Source: a virus
Virus record (IMG/VR): IMGVR_UViG_3300045010_000621
Location: 1-44,106 of that record
Reading direction: 5' to 3' (one strand)
Length of the DNA: 44,106 nt
A program made the translations under genes and the position numbers. The notes beneath the pieces were generated by a model, which worked only from the letters and a program-made list of their open reading frames with translations, searched no databases and had not been told where the DNA came from. Position 1 is the first letter of the stretch. The number at the start of each line of letters is the position of its first letter. Below, one piece after another: positions 41,551 through 44,106 of this stretch.

Positions 41551-42991
41551 GGTCGATTTTCCTCGTTTTGGCCTGCTCTGCTTTCTTGTTGGCGAACGTC
41601 TTTGAGCAAGCAGAATGCGACAAGTATGCGTTCAATTGAGCGAGTGCTACGTTTTTGTCGAGTATGCCTTGACCTTGCGCGACGTGCCACAGATGCGCCG
41701 AGCCGAACATCTCGTAGCCGAAAACCGGAACGTCAAACTGTTCCGGCATTCTCTCCTTCCACAACGCCAACAATTGTGACAATGTTTCCGGGATTTCGGC
41801 GCTTTGTTGAGCCCGCCACATCTCGGTATCGGTTCTGTCGGAAATATAATGCAGAGAAATCATGGTCACTATATTTTCCAACAGACTCTCGTATCGCTGT
41901 TGGTATTGCCTGACCTGCGCCTTGTTGCCGATGTGAAAGGTCGGGAGCATCGTTGAAATCATTCGCGCTTGCTGGATACTGGTCGTGATTGCCGTCGCCT
42001 CCAGCGGCTCAACGAAAGAACTCGACAGTCCAATACTTGCACAATTGAACAGGACTGCGTTCTTGAAGTAACCGGACTTGAAACGGATTATTTTCGCTGG
42101 TTCTATCTGGCGACCGTGCGCCTCCGACAACTCCCTGACCGCCTGTTCGTCGCTGCAAAAGTCCGATGCGAATACGTAGCCGTTGCCTCGTCGCTCTTGC
42201 GTGGGTATTTCCCACATCCAACCATTCGGCATGGCCCGGGCCCTCGTGTAGGGGCGAATGTTCCCCGACTCGTCGGGTGGGGTCGGAAATACCGCCGCTG
42301 AATCGCAGGGAAGGTACTTTCTGTAACTCACGAATTCGTCGTTGTCCGTGAGTTTTGACATGAGGACGCGACTGAACCCGCTGGCATCAATGAAAAAATC
42401 GGCTTCGCATTTTAGTTTCGTGTCGGTGATTATCGCCGTTATGAATCCGTTTTCTGGGTTTCGTTCAATTTTCGCCACCTTGCCTTCGCCGAAAGTGACG
42501 TTCCTGTCGGCCGCCGTCGCCGTCAAATACGAATTCAGTTTGAATGTGTCGAAATGAAATTGATTAGTCGTTCTGTGTGGATTGTCCTTGTCGTCGACGA
42601 TTTTGTTGTTGTCGAGATGTGTAATCATCGCCGGAGTCAGAAGCCAGTCATTGAAATGGGCGAATGAATACGTCGCGTTGAAAAAATTCGGACCGAATCC
42701 CTCTCCGCTCACGCTGTGGAAATAAGCCGGGGTATGGGTGGTCCAGTTCTCGAATTTTATGCCGTATTTATGCGTTCCGGCGGTGTTGCGAATCATCTCG
42801 TTGACGTCTATGCCGCAGGGTTCTTGGAAGTATTGGCGCCAGTGCTCCGTCGAGCCTTCCCCGACGCCGATAATCCCGATTTCCTTCGATGAAATCACGG
42901 TGATTTGCATTTTGGGAAAAAGAGAATTCAAAAGAATCGCCGCGACCAACCCCGAGGTTCCCGAACCGACTATGCACACTCGCGGAAGCAC
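41528..42991 (-). CDS. Flavin-dependent tryptophan halogenase-like protein
   Basis: The protein has 487 residues, starting with GTG directly before the FAD-binding GSGTSG loop (9-14). The family's GWxWxIP motif reads GWMWEIP (257-263), here present with Trp258 and Trp260. The halogenase-type lysine appears to be Lys75 in THKYGIKFENW, and FVEPLEAT (326-333) is the other conserved block. The enzyme uses FADH2, O2 and halide to make a chlorinating or brominating species. A flavin reductase is needed and is not seen here; the host may supply it. The substrate could be free tryptophan, a peptide or another phenol. Phage-borne halogenases are known but rare in such operons. Confidence 0.9.
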   Translation of the reverse strand: MLPRVCIVGSGTSGLVAAILLNSLFPKMQITVISSKEIGIIGVGEGSTEHWRQYFQEPCGIDVNEMIRNTAGTHKYGIKFENWTTHTPAYFHSVSGEGFGPNFFNATYSFAHFNDWLLTPAMITHLDNNKIVDDKDNPHRTTNQFHFDTFKLNSYLTATAADRNVTFGEGKVAKIERNPENGFITAIITDTKLKCEADFFIDASGFSRVLMSKLTDNDEFVSYRKYLPCDSAAVFPTPPDESGNIRPYTRARAMPNGWMWEIPTQERRGNGYVFASDFCSDEQAVRELSEAHGRQIEPAKIIRFKSGYFKNAVLFNCASIGLSSSFVEPLEATAITTSIQQARMISTMLPTFHIGNKAQVRQYQQRYESLLENIVTMISLHYISDRTDTEMWRAQQSAEIPETLSQLLALWKERMPEQFDVPVFGYEMFGSAHLWHVAQGQGILDKNVALAQLNAYLSHSACSKTFANKKAEQAKTRKIDHALVFKT

Positions 42992-42995
42992 GTTG

Positions 42996-43625
42996 CTACC
43001 TAAACCATGTCACCAGGGAATACTTCGTGTCGGTGTCGTTCGTCGTTCCGACTGGTCTCGCAAAATGATAATAAGGAAAATTTGACGGGAATACCGCGAC
43101 GGAACCAGCCTTCGGTTTGATTGATACATCAAAATGAGGAAACACCAATTCCCCGTCGTCAAAATCGTCGTTGACGAAGGCAACGATGGAAAAAACTCGC
43201 TGATTTTGTGGGGCGTGGTCGACGTGCCCTCGATATTCGGCACCCTGGCCGTATTTCAGGCAAGCGAAACCTTCGTCACGGCTGACCTCCAGGTCGTAGG
43301 CGTTTCGGTACGACCAAACGCATGTCTGCAAATCGGAGTGGATTGATTGCCAAAGTTTCGCCAGCGGAATTATTCTCGGCTCGGCAATCTGCTCGATAGG
43401 CACCAAAAGGGGGTGAAGTTCGCAGGCGAGGGACGACCTGTAATTGACTTGCTGACGCTGCTTACCTTCGGAGCCGACGTACGTCAGATACCAGGAGGCA
43501 TAACCCCACTGTTGCCTGCATTCGTCCTCAAGCAACTCAATGAAATTTTGCGGTTTGAACGCGTTCTCGAACACCGTCAAGCACGGCGCAACATCCATTT
43601 GTTCCATGACTAGGGAGCCTAACAT
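42996..43625 (-). CDS. Prolyl-4-hydroxylase-like 2OG-Fe(II) oxygenase, second copy
   Basis: The protein has 209 residues from ATG 43625, or 203 from ATG 43607. LKYGQGAEYRGHVDHAP gives His134-x-Asp136, VNDDFDDGELVFPHFDVSIKPKAGSVAVFPS the second strand block, His187 the distal ligand and Lys201 the 2-oxoglutarate anchor. It is shorter than the other copy, without a C-terminal tail. It precedes the halogenase by 4 bp. A GC-rich hairpin lies directly upstream of its start. The substrate is unknown; peptide proline is the family precedent. Confidence 0.9.
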   Translation of the reverse strand: MLGSLVMEQMDVAPCLTVFENAFKPQNFIELLEDECRQQWGYASWYLTYVGSEGKQRQQVNYRSSLACELHPLLVPIEQIAEPRIIPLAKLWQSIHSDLQTCVWSYRNAYDLEVSRDEGFACLKYGQGAEYRGHVDHAPQNQRVFSIVAFVNDDFDDGELVFPHFDVSIKPKAGSVAVFPSNFPYYHFARPVGTTNDTDTKYSLVTWFR

Positions 43626-43629
43626 ATTC

Positions 43630-43646
43630 TCGGCGCACGGCGCCGA
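43630..43646 (-). promoter_or_regulatory. GC-rich hairpin before the second P4H-like gene
   Basis: On the minus strand TCGGCGC and GCGCCGA form a perfect 7-bp stem with a CGT loop. It sits in the 24-bp gap between the 102-residue gene and the oxygenase ATG, where a ribosome binding site would be. It has no T-tract. It could limit or time translation, or protect an mRNA end. Confidence 0.4.
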
Positions 43647-43649
43647 AAC

Positions 43650-43958
43650 TTAGAGGGATTCGATGAATGCGAGATTGCTCAGGATTCGCGCAATGTCCAG
43701 TTTCGTCTGATAATCGGGTGTCGTCTCATCCTCCGGAACGACGTGCGTGGCGGTGTCATACTCTTTGGGGTCCACACCCAATTTCAGAATGGCGCCGTAC
43801 AACTGGCGCTCAAGTTCCTTCTGGACTCGAGCCGTCTCTTGCGCGATGTCCTCGGGGGCAAGCATCGAAAACTCGTAGGGCATTCTGGGGCTCCTGTAAT
43901 ACTCGGATACAGATGAAATTCTAGTAGTAATTCTACCACTGTAATCGGTATCAGTCAT
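43650..43958 (-). CDS. Small hypothetical protein
   Basis: The protein has 102 residues. GGAGG, 7 bases before the ATG at 43958, fixes the start. The first 30 residues are polar with Tyr and Arg; residues 35-62 form an amphipathic helix (PEDIAQETARVQKELERQLYG), then an acidic loop and a C-terminal helix. I do not recognise the family. The helix-loop-helix resembles small phage neck or chaperone proteins. It overlaps the upstream partial gene by 8 bp. Confidence 0.75.
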   Translation of the reverse strand: MTDTDYSGRITTRISSVSEYYRSPRMPYEFSMLAPEDIAQETARVQKELERQLYGAILKLGVDPKEYDTATHVVPEDETTPDYQTKLDIARILSNLAFIESL

Positions 43959-44106
43959 CCAAGTCCTCCACGTAGGTCAGGTTCGAGGATGCGACGTGCG
44001 TGGTGATTCCTCGGGTCAGGACCACCAAACTGCCGGTACCTCCGGGATTTCCACTGTTTCCCGGATTTGCGGTACCCCCAGCATGGGAGGGATTGTGGAA
44101 AGGATT
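43951..44106 (-). CDS. C-terminal end of a Gly/Asn-rich (fibre-like) protein, partial
   Basis: The minus strand is open from the window edge to a TGA at 43951-43953. The last 51 residues include GGTANPGNSGNPGGTG, then SLVVLTRGITTHVA and the acidic end YVEDLDD. Gly/Asn/Pro runs followed by a short beta segment are frequent at the ends of phage adhesins and fibres. The start and identity lie outside the window. The stop overlaps the next start by 8 bp. Confidence 0.6.
   Translation of the reverse strand, partial: NPFHNPSHAGGTANPGNSGNPGGTGSLVVLTRGITTHVASSNLTYVEDLDD

Larger units (their letters stand above)
35104..44106. other. Higher-GC accessory block
   Basis: From the second fibre repeat to the window end, G+C is clearly higher than in the first 35 kb and codon third positions shift to G/C. 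The block holds surface-type, glycosyltransferase, oxygenase and halogenase genes rather than core virion genes. It may have been acquired as a unit or exchanged through the fibre repeats; an assembly chimera is the mundane alternative. Confidence 0.75.

Overview
The window is part of a tailed phage genome (Caudoviricetes) with a contractile, myovirus-type tail. It has a large terminase, portal, prohead protease, tail sheath, tail tube, a frameshifted tail chaperone, a long tape measure protein, and a P2/T4-like baseplate (hub, OB-fold spike-type protein, gp25, J and I proteins). I see no integrase, repressor, tRNA, rRNA or CRISPR array. The host cannot be named from sequence; the gene set suggests an uncultivated aquatic phage.

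Layout. (1) 1-8228, minus strand: a small membrane protein, the portal, and an open frame of at least 1945 codons that starts as a prohead protease and runs off the left edge. The frame continues through a Cys-cluster domain, an HTH-like segment, an ArdC-like antirestriction/zincin module, a duplicated 81-residue domain and the start of an SF1-type helicase. The major capsid gene is not in the window and probably lies further left. (2) 8310-16126, plus strand: terminase, then a DNA operon (Rad52-like annealing protein, RecB/Cas4-like nuclease, HNH nuclease, RuvC-like resolvase, ParB - PAPS-reductase-like - ParB trio). (3) 16189-17525: a histone-tail-like basic protein facing a lone acidic minus-strand gene. 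(4) 17601-35538: connector, neck, tail and baseplate genes, ending in a tail-fibre-like gene. (5) 35535-44106: a higher-GC accessory block with an FnIII/Thr-rich/Cys-rich protein, two small proteins and a GnT1-type glycosyltransferase on the plus strand. A convergent, tightly overlapping minus-strand operon follows, with three 2OG-Fe(II) oxygenases, a flavin-dependent halogenase and several unknown proteins.

Two signals stand out. First, the giant protease-led protein carries the pentapeptide RLSSG five times, plus RLNSG, RIDSG and RIKSG. The exact copies lie between recognisable domains and use different codons. RLSSG recurs twice in the tape measure protein, and the portal has a related ALSSG. 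I propose this as the processing signal of the prohead protease: a virion polyprotein whose antirestriction and helicase parts are cut loose and delivered with the DNA. Second, the right block pairs a Skp1-GnT1-type glycosyltransferase with prolyl-4-hydroxylase-like oxygenases beside a Pro/Thr-repeat surface protein. This is the same enzyme pairing as in eukaryotic hydroxyproline glycosylation. The base composition of the window changes inside the 30-bp repeats of the tail fibre gene, just upstream of this block, which looks like a recombination joint at a host-range locus.
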